Positions 32,559-40,558 of a DNA stretch of 64,000 nucleotides are shown here, piece after piece. The stretch spans positions 186,001 through 250,000 of the forward strand of contig NZ_JARSBP010000005.1 in assembly GCF_029623955.1 (NCBI RefSeq), written 5' to 3'. Within the stretch, counting starts at the first letter, position 1, and the number at the start of each line of letters is the position of its first letter. This DNA comes from Mycobacterium sp. 236(2023) (lineage in GTDB: Bacteria; Actinomycetota; Actinomycetes; Mycobacteriales; Mycobacteriaceae). The notes beneath the pieces were generated by a model. It had not been told where the DNA came from. It saw only the letters and a program-made list of their open reading frames with translations, and did not search any database. Made by a program: the position numbers and the translations under genes.

Positions 32559-33311
32559 TCACAACTGAAGCTGTCCGCCGTCAACAGCCAGCTCCGCGCC
32601 GGTCATGTAGCTGCTGTGGTCAGACGCCAGGAACAATACTGCGCTTGCGATCTCGTCGACATGGCCGAGGCGTTTCATCGGCACGCCGGCAGCCAGACTG
32701 TCCAGCAGTCCCTGTTGTTCGGCCTCGGGTGCCAGCCCAGCTAGGCCGGGTGTGTCGATGGGGCCCGGGATGACGGTGTTGACCCTGATCGTGCGGTCCA
32801 GCAACTCGGTTGCCCACGTCCGTCCGAGGGAACGGATGGCAGCCTTGGATGCCGCGTACATGCCGAAGGCGGCCACGCCTTCGGTGGCTGCCGTGGATCC
32901 GGACAGGATGATCGATGCACCGTCGTTGAGCAAAGGAAGTACCTTCTGCAGCGTGAATGTTGTTCCGGCGACGTTGCGGTCGAAAGTCTGACGGTAGTGC
33001 TCGAACGTGACGTCGGCGAGAGGTGCGAAGTCTCCGCCACCGGCGTTGGCGAAGACGACGTCGAGTCCGTTCCCGTGGGCGCTGATGTGCGCGGCCAACG
33101 TGTCCAGCGAGTCGAGATCGCTGACGTCGCTGAGGACGCCCTGCACGCGATCGGGGCTCCCGATGGTGGCGGCGGCCTTGTCGAGTCGGCCTTGCTCACG
33201 GCCGGTGATGAAAACGAACGCACCTTCGCGGACGAATCGTGCGGCGGTCGCCAGTCCGATGCCTGCCGTACCTCCGGTGACCAAAGCCGTCTTGCCGTCG
33301 AGTTGTCCCAT
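32559..33311 (-). CDS. Short-chain dehydrogenase/reductase
   Basis: A 250-residue classical SDR. Motifs: TGGTAGIG at residues 13-20, DVSDLDS, VFANAGGGD, active site serine in IILSGSTAATEG and YAASK near residue 155, then IPGPIDTPGLAGL, and the C-terminal SSYMTGAELAVDGG. It is an NAD(P)-dependent alcohol/ketone oxidoreductase of unknown substrate. It is the last gene downstream of MarR on the same strand, separated from it by 78 bases that contain a GTGA-N4-TCAC site, so MarR probably controls it. Confidence 0.92.
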   Translation of the reverse strand: MGQLDGKTALVTGGTAGIGLATAARFVREGAFVFITGREQGRLDKAAATIGSPDRVQGVLSDVSDLDSLDTLAAHISAHGNGLDVVFANAGGGDFAPLADVTFEHYRQTFDRNVAGTTFTLQKVLPLLNDGASIILSGSTAATEGVAAFGMYAASKAAIRSLGRTWATELLDRTIRVNTVIPGPIDTPGLAGLAPEAEQQGLLDSLAAGVPMKRLGHVDEIASAVLFLASDHSSYMTGAELAVDGGQLQL

Positions 33312-33357
33312 GGTGTGCTCCTTGTGTCGTTTAGACGATCTGATCTGCCAAACGCAC

Positions 33358-33369
33358 GTGACATATCAC
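33358..33369. promoter_or_regulatory. Putative MarR site 2, GTGA-N4-TCAC
   Basis: GTGACATATCAC followed by CTA, 46 bases upstream of the SDR start. The same motif with the same trailing CTA occurs upstream of the MarR gene. The site is an imperfect dyad typical of MarR operators. Confidence 0.6.
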
Positions 33370-33389
33370 CTATTCCAATTCGTCCCCGG

Positions 33390-33959
33390 TCAGCTCCGAG
33401 CGGGCGGTATCGAGGCGTTCAGGTTGAGGCTGACGTAAATGTGTTCGAACGCGGCGGTGAGCGGCCCGAGCAGATTCTCCGGCAGGGCGTCGAAGAACAA
33501 CCGGCGTACGAGGTCGACGTGTGCGGGCGCGGCTGCCACGATCGCCGCCAAGCCGGCTTCGGTGAGTATCACGTCGGTAGCGCGCCTGTCGTCTTTGTTC
33601 GGCTTGCGACCGGTGAGGCCACGGGCCTCCATCCGACGCAATTGATGCGACAGCCGGCTACGCTCCCAACCGATCTCGGCCGCCAAATCACCTACACGCA
33701 TAGTGTTTTCGCGGCTGCTGCTCAATGCGTTCAAAACGTCGTAATCTGACAGCGACAGCCCTGAGTCCGCCTGCAACTGCCGGTTCATCTCGTAGTTCAT
33801 CCGCAACTGCACCCGCATATAGGCATACCAGGCGCGTTTCTGCTCGGCGGTCAACCACACCTGGGTCTTGCGCTTGACCGGGCTGTCACGCTTCTTCTCC
33901 GACGGCACCCGCCGATTATCCGGCACCAGGCCCCGCTGGCGGGGATTGCCTGGCGTCAT
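33390..33959 (-). CDS. MarR-family transcriptional regulator
   Basis: A 189-residue MarR protein with a basic 40-residue N-terminal extension. The winged helix is LSLSDYDVLNALSSSRENTM, then RVGDLAAEIGWERSRLSHQL, then RRMEARGLTGRKPNKDDRRA (wing with the conserved DxR). MarR proteins are dimeric repressors of stress or catabolic genes. It lies between the sulfite-oxidase-like gene and the SDR, all on the minus strand, with one GTGA-N4-TCAC site before it and one before the SDR. Confidence 0.92.
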   Translation of the reverse strand: MTPGNPRQRGLVPDNRRVPSEKKRDSPVKRKTQVWLTAEQKRAWYAYMRVQLRMNYEMNRQLQADSGLSLSDYDVLNALSSSRENTMRVGDLAAEIGWERSRLSHQLRRMEARGLTGRKPNKDDRRATDVILTEAGLAAIVAAAPAHVDLVRRLFFDALPENLLGPLTAAFEHIYVSLNLNASIPPARS

Positions 33960-34006
33960 GACTGCCTACTTTGCGGTCTCGGGCCGCGACGGATGCTAGT
34001 GATTAA

Positions 34007-34018
34007 GTGAAGTATCAC
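34007..34018. promoter_or_regulatory. Putative MarR site 1, GTGA-N4-TCAC
   Basis: GTGAAGTATCAC within the larger dyad TTAAGTGA-AGTA-TCACCTAA (34003-34022), 47 bases upstream of the MarR start and abutting the stop of the sulfite-oxidase-like gene. It is placed for autoregulation. Confidence 0.6.
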
Positions 34019-35098
34019 CTAACTGCAGCGGATGGGGTGCGCCAGTACCGATTGATGGTTGTAGCCCAGCTCGTTGGGCGGTGTGACATCCGGCTGAACG
34101 TTTCCGCGGTCATCGCGGGCACGCACCCGGAGCACGTGCTCTCCGGGTGCGACGTCCCAGCGCAACTGCCACCGTGCCCACACCCCGGCCTCACCGCGTG
34201 AGGTCAGGTCCGCCTCCAGCCAGGGTCCATCGTCAATCCGGTACTCCACCGCGACCACCCGGCCCTCACCCGCGTAAGCCCGGCCGCGAATCAGGTGCGG
34301 TCCCGACGTCAGCTGGGCCGGCCACGGCAACTCGACCAGACTCGACAGCGCCGGCTCGGTGATCGCCGGTCCCCGTGCCGGCGCCACCGACGGGTAGCCG
34401 GCTCCGATCAATACGTAGTCCTCGGTGTTCCACGGAACGAAGAGAGCAGCGGTGGAAACCTCGATGCGGCCGAGCCATTTGATACTCGCTGCCCCAAGCC
34501 ATCCGGATACGATCAGGCGGGCTGGATAGCCGTGATCCGGTGGCAACGGCTCGCCGTTCATGGCAAACGCGACCACGGTGTCGTCCGCCAACGCCTTCGC
34601 CAGCGGCAGCGGCCGACGCGCCCGGATCGCGTCCAACGATTCCGGCATCACGTCGTGGGCCTGCTCGGTGAGCTGTGCCGGCTCCAACAGATCACGCAGT
34701 CGAACCCCGGTCCATTCCGCAGTGCTGATCGCCGATCGTCCCCACTGTGTGCCGTCGAAGGTACGGCCGATCTCCTCGCCGAACAGCACCCGCCGATTAC
34801 CCGCACATTCGAGGGTCCGCACCACCGATACCAGAGTGAAGGCGTCCATCAGATCGTGGTAGCTGTACTCGACGCAGTGTCGAACACCGTCTCCTTCGAC
34901 GCGCAGCACCCAGGTCCGTGAATCGATCTCCGGCGTCGGTGCATGACTGCGAACGAAGAAGCTGTCGTTCGGCGTGATGTCCGACAGCATGTTCTCCGGA
35001 TTGGTGCCGTAATCCAAACCGGACCCCGTGTCCTCCAACAGCTTTGGAGGGATCGGCTTCATCACCCCATCTGACATACCGTTCGGCATGGCACCCAT
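34019..35098 (-). CDS. Sulfite-oxidase-like molybdopterin enzyme
   Basis: A 359-residue protein of the sulfite oxidase family, with the catalytic molybdopterin domain then a Mo-co dimerisation domain. The molybdenum-ligating cysteine is in VVRTLECAGNRR (Cys98). Other family marks are FFVRSHAPTPEI, AEWTGVRLRDLLE, GYPARLIVSGWLGAASIKWL, and the C-terminal Ig-like sheet with RGRAYAGEGRVVAVEYRIDD. No Tat signal or heme domain is visible, so it is probably cytoplasmic. It may oxidise sulfite or reduce another S/N-oxide; the electron acceptor is unknown. ATG 35089 is an alternative start. Confidence 0.88.
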   Translation of the reverse strand: MGAMPNGMSDGVMKPIPPKLLEDTGSGLDYGTNPENMLSDITPNDSFFVRSHAPTPEIDSRTWVLRVEGDGVRHCVEYSYHDLMDAFTLVSVVRTLECAGNRRVLFGEEIGRTFDGTQWGRSAISTAEWTGVRLRDLLEPAQLTEQAHDVMPESLDAIRARRPLPLAKALADDTVVAFAMNGEPLPPDHGYPARLIVSGWLGAASIKWLGRIEVSTAALFVPWNTEDYVLIGAGYPSVAPARGPAITEPALSSLVELPWPAQLTSGPHLIRGRAYAGEGRVVAVEYRIDDGPWLEADLTSRGEAGVWARWQLRWDVAPGEHVLRVRARDDRGNVQPDVTPPNELGYNHQSVLAHPIRCS

Positions 35099-35243
35099 TC
35101 TCCCCCTGTCGAAGGGGGACTACCCCGGCTTTGGGTGACTTCCGACGTGACGGACGCATCGCCACCGCCCGGCATCGTAGGCGTAACGCTGGGCTCCCTG
35201 CCACACACCATAGGTACATCACCGATTCGAAAGGACGACCCTG

Positions 35244-35564
35244 ATGGGGGACACCCACCTCGACCCGATTGATCACCACCGCACCACGCTGCCGCACAGC
35301 GGCGCCACCTTCAAAGACGCGTTCCTCCTGCCCGGGATCGCACTTCTTGCAATCAGTGTCGTCGGCATTGCTCTCGGACTCGCATCAGCCGGATACATGC
35401 GCGGCGGCTGGGCTGCCCTGACGATCGTCGCCGCGGCACTCATCGCGCTGTTCGGCACGTTCCTGATCGTGCGGGAACGGCGGCGCGTGCGCCGGATCGA
35501 GAGAAATCACTCGGCCGAACAGCATGTTTCGCAGAAGCTGTCCCGTAGGCCTGGCGTCAGATGA
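35244..35564 (+). CDS. UsfY-like small membrane protein
   Basis: A 106-residue protein with two hydrophobic spans (LPGIALLAISVVGIALGLAS and AALTIVAAALIALFGTFLIV) and a basic tail. The N terminus, GDTHLDPIDHHRTT followed by GATFKDAFLLPG, matches the pattern of mycobacterial UsfY, the small protein upstream of the rsbW-sigF locus. Here it is solitary, so it is a paralogue or a stress-regulon member rather than part of sigF. Its function is not known. Confidence 0.65.
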   Translation: MGDTHLDPIDHHRTTLPHSGATFKDAFLLPGIALLAISVVGIALGLASAGYMRGGWAALTIVAAALIALFGTFLIVRERRRVRRIERNHSAEQHVSQKLSRRPGVR

Positions 35565-35681
35565 CGCGGCCCCTGCCTGACAGAACTTCTCCGGGGAGAG
35601 CCTGGTGGGTGCGCCGGCAGAGCTCTGGTTCTGGCCGACGCGGTGCCCGGCCTGCCGGCGCGCGGCACCGGGCGGGCCATC

Positions 35682-35723
35682 GACGGCTCCTACGACCGCG
35701 TGGCTGACAAATACGTTGAGAAT
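35682..35723 (+). pseudogene. Orphan methyltransferase N-terminal fragment
   Basis: The codons encode GSYDRVADKYVEN, the start motif of class I SAM methyltransferases. Twenty bases at 35691-35710 are identical to 38606-38625 in the intact methyltransferase gene of this window. No further methyltransferase motif follows in any frame. It is most likely the relic of a truncated or partly duplicated copy. Confidence 0.5.
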
Positions 35724-35753
35724 GGCTACGGCATACGTCATACCCACCGTGAG

Positions 35754-36527
35754 CTACCCGGTGGCTGCGAGGATCAGCCGCACCGTCTCGTCGGGCCGGT
35801 CCCAATGGGGGAAGTGACCACAGTCGGAAAACCAATGCAGGTGGGCGTCGGGAAAGGCTCGCATTGCGGTGCCGGCTTGGCTCGGCGGGGTCACGCGGTC
35901 GTTTCGGCCCCAGCCGATCGTGACCCTCCCCTTCAGCGAACCTGCCGGTGCGCCTTGCTGTTTCGGCCCGTGCACCAACGCTCGCACTGCGTCGTTCAGG
36001 CTCGGAGAGGTGTTGAAGTTGCGCAGTTCCGCCAACACCAGATCCGCGGGGAGCCGCCACGGTTTGGCGGAGAACTGCAGCAGCAGCGCGGTGCGCCCGA
36101 TGGCGCTCCTAGTGAGGGCTGGCAGAAGCGGCTGAATGCGCTTGACCAAGGCGATCGACGGGCCCACCGTGGCACCGAAGATCTTGACCTGCCGGTCGGA
36201 CCAGAACCCTCCCGGATCCAGCGCGACGACGTCACCGGCATGCCCGCGGCGGGCCAGTTCGAGCACAATGCGAGCGCCCATCGAACTGCCGACCACGTCG
36301 ACGCTGCCGAGATCCTGCTCCGCGATGAAGGTTTCGACCGCCTCGGTGAGGGAGGCAACGGAGACCTCACCGGTCAGGGGTGGGCTCTCGCCGAAGCCGG
36401 GCAGGTCGACGGCGATCACCGTGCGTTCGCGAACCAGAGCCGGGACTATGAGGTCCCAGTTGTGCAGGTTGGAGATGCCGTGGACAAGCAGGAGCGGCTT
36501 GCCTGATCCGGAGCGAATTGCATGCAT
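35754..36527 (-). CDS. Alpha/beta hydrolase
   Basis: A 257-residue hydrolase. Motifs in order: LLLVHGISNLHNW (oxyanion strand), VIAVDLPGFGESPP, nucleophile elbow VVGSSMGARIVLEL with the catalytic serine, and the C-terminal GWGRNDRVTPP with the acid and DCGHFPHWDRP with the histidine. The cap region is hydrophobic and variable. The activity is unknown, probably an esterase or C-C hydrolase. It stands alone between the UsfY-like gene and a PPOX gene on the same strand. Confidence 0.88.
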   Translation of the reverse strand: MHAIRSGSGKPLLLVHGISNLHNWDLIVPALVRERTVIAVDLPGFGESPPLTGEVSVASLTEAVETFIAEQDLGSVDVVGSSMGARIVLELARRGHAGDVVALDPGGFWSDRQVKIFGATVGPSIALVKRIQPLLPALTRSAIGRTALLLQFSAKPWRLPADLVLAELRNFNTSPSLNDAVRALVHGPKQQGAPAGSLKGRVTIGWGRNDRVTPPSQAGTAMRAFPDAHLHWFSDCGHFPHWDRPDETVRLILAATG

Positions 36528-36627
36528 CTGCCGGGGGTACCCCAGCCTGCCGAGCTAAACGACCCACGCGAGCAGACGTCACTGGTCGGACATCCCGGCG
36601 TGGATCGCGTCGAGATGGTGCCGCCGA

Positions 36628-37050
36628 TCAGTCCGAGTAATCCCAAGACACCGTTCTGATTGGGGTCACGCGGATGTAGACGACACCCGGTCTGGCTTCC
36701 ATGGGCCATTCGGACTCCGGCACGCCACGAGCCTGGGCACCCTGCCGCGCGAGCTGAAGCCTGTCAGCCGGTTCGCGGACTACAACGGCACGACCTTGGA
36801 GCATGACCCCGCGGATGTCCGCCATCGAGGATCCGTCTTCGAGCATCACGCTCACCCTCGGGTCGGCCTCGACGTTCGCGACCTTGCGTGTGTGATCACG
36901 CACGCCCATGACGATGTCGCGGCCGAGCCGGAAGTATCCCAGAGGCACGGTATGCGGAAACCCATCGCGGTCAATGCTGCTCAACATCGCCCAGCCGGGG
37001 CGGCTGTCGACGAACGCCTCGATCTCCTCGTCGGTGAGCTTCCTCGGCAT
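36628..37050 (-). CDS. PPOX-type F420/FMN-binding protein
   Basis: A 140-residue split-barrel protein: EIEAFVDSRPGWAMLSSIDR, then DGFPHTVPLGYFRLGRDIVM, then a KVANVEADPRVSVMLEDGSS strand and VVYIRVTPIRTVSWDY at the C terminus. This is the F420-dependent reductase/pyridoxamine-oxidase-like family abundant in mycobacteria. The cofactor cannot be assigned. It is the third PPOX member in the window (with one intact copy at 18051 and a pseudogene at 11995). Confidence 0.85.
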   Translation of the reverse strand: MPRKLTDEEIEAFVDSRPGWAMLSSIDRDGFPHTVPLGYFRLGRDIVMGVRDHTRKVANVEADPRVSVMLEDGSSMADIRGVMLQGRAVVVREPADRLQLARQGAQARGVPESEWPMEARPGVVYIRVTPIRTVSWDYSD

Positions 37051-37159
37051 GAGGCAAGGTTACAAGAATCGAGTCGCCGCTGCGGGTGGCGATTCGGGGC
37101 TCTTCGCAATTCGCAGGCCCCGTGGCGGTGTAAAGTGAAGGCGGCGAGGGACTTTCATC

Positions 37160-38041
37160 TCACCCTCGGGGCATTTCCGGGATGTTCAGTTGCCTGAGTC
37201 GGACCGGGTCGACAACGGAGACGATGCCGATCAGGCGGCCCCTCTCGACGGTGCAAACCATCACGCTGATTGGCTTACCCGAAGGGCCATAGGCGAGGAT
37301 GCCGGGTTCGCCGTTGACCAGAACGCGTCGCGCAACGACACGGGATCCCTGACCGCGGCGAACCGCGTCCACTACCCCGTCGATCCCGGTACCGACGCTG
37401 ATGCCGCGGGCGGTGAACTGCTGCCAGCTGATATCGGGGTCCAGCACGCGCAGCAACGCGTCGAAGTCTCCGTCCCGCGACGCGGCGAGGAACGCGTCGA
37501 CGACCTCGCGCTGATCTTGTCGGCTCGCTTGACCTCCGCTACGCAGTGGTCCTTCCTGCACCTTCCGGCGAGCTCGGCTGGCAAGCATCTTGACGGCGCC
37601 GGTCGATCTCTCCAAGATCCGGCCGATGTCGGCGAATGGCACCGCGAACACATCGTGCAGAACGAACGCCAACCTCTCATCGGGACGTAGCGAGCCAAGC
37701 ACCACGAGCAGCGCCACCCCTACCGTGTCGGCGAGAAGTGCGGACTCCTCCGGAGTGCCGACGTCCTCGGTGATCACGAACTCGGGCAGTGGCGCAGCGA
37801 GCGAGACCTCGGGCCGGCTGTTGCGTGCGCGCAGCACATCGATACAGATGCGGCCGACGACCGTGGTCAGCCACCCGGCGAGGTTGTCGACCAAGTCTGC
37901 GTCCTGACGAGAAAGGCGTAACCAGGCTTCCTGCACCACGTCTTCAGCATCGGACTGCGAGCCCAGGACGCGGTGCGCGATCGCGAGCAGCCGCGAACGC
38001 TGTTCTTCGAAAGCCTCCGCCAGATCAACTTCGGCTGCCAT
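37160..38041 (-). CDS. SigJ-like ECF sigma factor with C-terminal SnoaL domain
   Basis: A 293-residue sigma factor of the ECF41/SigJ type. Region 2: EEQRSRLLAIAHRVLGSQSD, then AEDVVQEAWLRLSRQD; region 4: LRPDERLAFVLHDVFAVPFA, then DIGRILERSTGAVKMLASRA. The extra C-terminal SnoaL-like domain (residues about 180-290) starts at REVVDAFLAASRDGDFDALL and ends DPVRLRQLNIP; in ECF41 proteins this domain acts as a built-in anti-sigma. It is divergent from DoxX and a methyltransferase, the usual kind of ECF41 partner genes. Confidence 0.88.
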   Translation of the reverse strand: MAAEVDLAEAFEEQRSRLLAIAHRVLGSQSDAEDVVQEAWLRLSRQDADLVDNLAGWLTTVVGRICIDVLRARNSRPEVSLAAPLPEFVITEDVGTPEESALLADTVGVALLVVLGSLRPDERLAFVLHDVFAVPFADIGRILERSTGAVKMLASRARRKVQEGPLRSGGQASRQDQREVVDAFLAASRDGDFDALLRVLDPDISWQQFTARGISVGTGIDGVVDAVRRGQGSRVVARRVLVNGEPGILAYGPSGKPISVMVCTVERGRLIGIVSVVDPVRLRQLNIPEMPRG

Positions 38042-38065
38042 GAGTTACCTCTCGTTACGCGGATC

Positions 38066-38081
38066 CGTCACAAGGGTGACG
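38066..38081. promoter_or_regulatory. Palindrome CGTCAC-AAGG-GTGACG in the sigJ-like/doxX divergent region
   Basis: A perfect 16-base palindrome between the divergent starts (38041 and 38121). GTCAC also resembles the -35 (TGTCACA) of ECF41-type promoters, so the palindrome may simply be two divergent -35 elements. Inference. Confidence 0.5.
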
Positions 38082-38120
38082 AATCGGCACGAGCCGAGGT
38101 AACCACGAACGGAGGCAGCC

Positions 38121-38501
38121 ATGAACACCACTCTCTGGATCACCGCCGCGATCGCCTCGACGGTCTACGTCGTTGGCGGCGCCAGCCTGCTGCTCCTGTC
38201 GAGGAACTCATACCGGTCGCTGGGCCCCAGCCAGTACTGGATCGACGATTTCGGTGACGGCCACCTCAAAGCGATCGGCACGATCAAACTGATTGGCGCG
38301 GTTGGTCTGATCCTGCCCGCTGCGACCGGATTCGCCACCGTCCTCACGCCGCTTGCGGCCTGCGGCCTGGCACTGTTCATGGCGGGCGCAGCCACGACGC
38401 GATTTCGCCGCAGCGAGTGGTTGTCGATGGCCGGCGACGTCGTTTTTCTCGGAGTGTTCGCATTCCTGGCCTGGGGACGGTTCACGCTGCCCGTCTCATG
38501 A
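38121..38501 (+). CDS. DoxX-like membrane protein
   Basis: A 126-residue protein with four hydrophobic spans: ITAAIASTVYVVGGASLLLL, then HLKAIGTIKLIGAVGLILPA, then LTPLAACGLALFMAGAATTR, then AGDVVFLGVFAFLAW. This is the DoxX-like family, often found beside ECF41 sigma factors and considered a redox or membrane-stress protein. An AACGGAGG site lies upstream. Its stop overlaps the methyltransferase ATG by ATGA, so the two are translationally coupled. Confidence 0.85.
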   Translation: MNTTLWITAAIASTVYVVGGASLLLLSRNSYRSLGPSQYWIDDFGDGHLKAIGTIKLIGAVGLILPAATGFATVLTPLAACGLALFMAGAATTRFRRSEWLSMAGDVVFLGVFAFLAWGRFTLPVS

Positions 38502-39217
38502 GCGGCGACAGCGTCAGCCTGATGTCTGCGACCGCCCCTATCGTGACCGGAGTGAGGCTGACACCGAGGCCTAGACCTACTGACCTGGACGTGGTTCGCG
38601 ACTCGTACGACCGCGTGGCTGACAACTACGTCGAGATGGTGACCACCACGGGTATCGGAGACATCCGCACCCATCCCTGGCTCAAAGCAGTAGTGGACAC
38701 ATTCGCAAGCAGCGTCGCAGCGATAGGCCCGGTCCTCGACGTCGGCTGCGGACCAGGAACGGTCACGGCCTACCTCGCCGAACGCGGCATCGAGGTCTCC
38801 GGAATTGACCTCTCGACGCGCATGATCGACCACGCGCGGCGCCTGTATCCGCACTGCACCTTCTCGGTCGGTTCGGCGACCGACCTCGACCTCCACCCAG
38901 CATCAATGGGCGGAATCCTGGGTTGGTGGTCCCTGTTCAACCTGCCGCGCAACGTCCTACCCAGAGTTCTCGGCGATTTCGCCGCGGCTCTACGACCGGG
39001 TGGTCAGCTGATCATCGCTACCCATGTCGGTGACGACGATGTCGAGCGCACCGAGGCCTACAACGGGGTGCCGGTCCAGTGGACGACCTACAAGTGGCAG
39101 CCAGAACAACTCATCGCGCTAGTGAAACAGGAGGGGTTGCGGCCCGTGGCGGATCTCCGCCTTCCTGCCGACGAGACCAGCGGCCCCGCGGTTGTCCTTG
39201 TCGCACAACGCGATTGA
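38498..39217 (+). CDS. Class I SAM-dependent methyltransferase
   Basis: A 239-residue methyltransferase from ATG 38498. The N-terminal DSYDRVADNYVEM helix is followed by motif I VLDVGCGPGTVTAYLAERG, motif II GIDLSTRMIDHARRLYP, GSATDLDLHPASMGG, and ALRPGGQLIIATHVG. The small C-terminal lid includes the aromatic VQWTTYKWQPEQL. The substrate is unknown. It overlaps DoxX by four bases and probably depends on the divergent SigJ-like sigma factor. It ends 18 bases before the convergent MFS gene. Confidence 0.9.
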   Translation: MSGDSVSLMSATAPIVTGVRLTPRPRPTDLDVVRDSYDRVADNYVEMVTTTGIGDIRTHPWLKAVVDTFASSVAAIGPVLDVGCGPGTVTAYLAERGIEVSGIDLSTRMIDHARRLYPHCTFSVGSATDLDLHPASMGGILGWWSLFNLPRNVLPRVLGDFAAALRPGGQLIIATHVGDDDVERTEAYNGVPVQWTTYKWQPEQLIALVKQEGLRPVADLRLPADETSGPAVVLVAQRD

Positions 39218-39235
39218 TGTAGTCGAGCGCCCCAC

Positions 39236-40522
39236 TCAGATCTCGGCGACGATGTCGCACCGATAGCGTTGTGCGGCAAGCGCGTAACAGCCGACCGCCA
39301 CCAGCTGCATTGTTGGTACCAGGATCAGCAGGGCGCGGCCCAACGCCTGCGGGCCCAGTTCGCCCGTCAGCGAATCACTGATCAACCCCGTCACGAACGG
39401 CCCGACGGCACCCAAGGTGGCGTTGAAGAACAAGAAGACGGCGGACGCCGTCGCCCGCTGCTCTGGAAGCACCAGGCGCTGGATCGCCGCGATGGACGGT
39501 GCCAGATAGGCGATGCCGATCACGTACGCCAAGGCGAGAAGCAAGACGCACCAGATGCGGTTCTCGACGATGAACGCCAACGCGGACGCCGGCAGCAACG
39601 TCGCGATCAGAATGACCACGATCCACAGCAACCAGCGCGGGTCGCGGGCGGCCAGCCGGTCGGCAATCCGCCCCACGATAACCAACCCCAGAATTCCGAG
39701 TACACCGGTGGCCAGCCCGTACTTGATACCGACCTCGCCGAGCGACATGCCCAGGTCGCGCATCAGGAATGCGGGGGCAAAGGTCGTCAGCGAGTAGCCG
39801 GCGGCAGATACCAGCGCGGTGCCGGCGACCATGGCCAAAAAGCTGGGCTTGCGCAGGAGATCCCACCAGTTCAATGCTGCGGTGTTCCGCCGCAGCGGCG
39901 GGGCGGGCAGGCTCTGGCGACAGCCCACGACCGACAGCACCACAGGGGCGAGGAGAACGCTGATGGCACCCATCACTACGAAAGCCGCTCGCCAGCCGAG
40001 GCTTTCGGCGAGCAGACCGCCCCCGAGCAGGCTGGCGGCACTGGCCAGCGGGATTGCCATGGTGGTGACCGCCAGCGGCGCCGAGCGCTTGTCCGGGGCG
40101 AAGTTTCGCGCTACGTAGGCATGCGCTGCCGGCGTGCTGCCCGCCTCGCCGACAGCGACACCGACGCGGGTCAGGGCGAGCTGGAAGCCGGACTGGACCG
40201 CGCCGCCCAGCATGGTCATCGAGCCCCACAACGTCAGGCAGCCGGCGATGACTGTGCCGAAGAGGCCGCGATCGGCGACACGTGCGATCAAGATGCCTAC
40301 CACGGCGTACACGATGAGGAAGCCGAACCCGTTGATGACACCGATCGCGGTGTCGGACAGGGCCAGGTCCTTCTTGATCGGTTCGGCCAGTACGCCCGGC
40401 AGGAAGCGGTCGACGTAGTTGAGGGTGCCGACGAGCGCGAGCACCACGACGGCGGTCCATGCGCGGGATGGCGAATGCACAGCCTGGGTGTCACGGGTGG
40501 CTGCATCCTGTGGTGTCGACAT
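39236..40522 (-). CDS. MFS transporter
   Basis: A 428-residue major facilitator protein with about twelve hydrophobic spans. The start ATG 40522 has a strong GGAGGAGG site. MFS marks include VVVLALVGTLNYVDRFLPGV, the loop 2-3 motif RVADRGLFGTV, and VGVAVGEAGSTPAAHAYVAR in span 4-5, typical of the anion:cation (hexuronate/spinster-type) symporters that carry organic or aromatic acids. The substrate is unknown. A 23-bp palindrome shared with the IclR-hydrolase intergenic region lies about 530 bases upstream, beyond a MerR pseudogene. Confidence 0.88.
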   Translation of the reverse strand: MSTPQDAATRDTQAVHSPSRAWTAVVVLALVGTLNYVDRFLPGVLAEPIKKDLALSDTAIGVINGFGFLIVYAVVGILIARVADRGLFGTVIAGCLTLWGSMTMLGGAVQSGFQLALTRVGVAVGEAGSTPAAHAYVARNFAPDKRSAPLAVTTMAIPLASAASLLGGGLLAESLGWRAAFVVMGAISVLLAPVVLSVVGCRQSLPAPPLRRNTAALNWWDLLRKPSFLAMVAGTALVSAAGYSLTTFAPAFLMRDLGMSLGEVGIKYGLATGVLGILGLVIVGRIADRLAARDPRWLLWIVVILIATLLPASALAFIVENRIWCVLLLALAYVIGIAYLAPSIAAIQRLVLPEQRATASAVFLFFNATLGAVGPFVTGLISDSLTGELGPQALGRALLILVPTMQLVAVGCYALAAQRYRCDIVAEI

Positions 40523-40558
40523 GGTCCTCCTCCGTCAATCGCTGCCGAGCAGCTTGAC

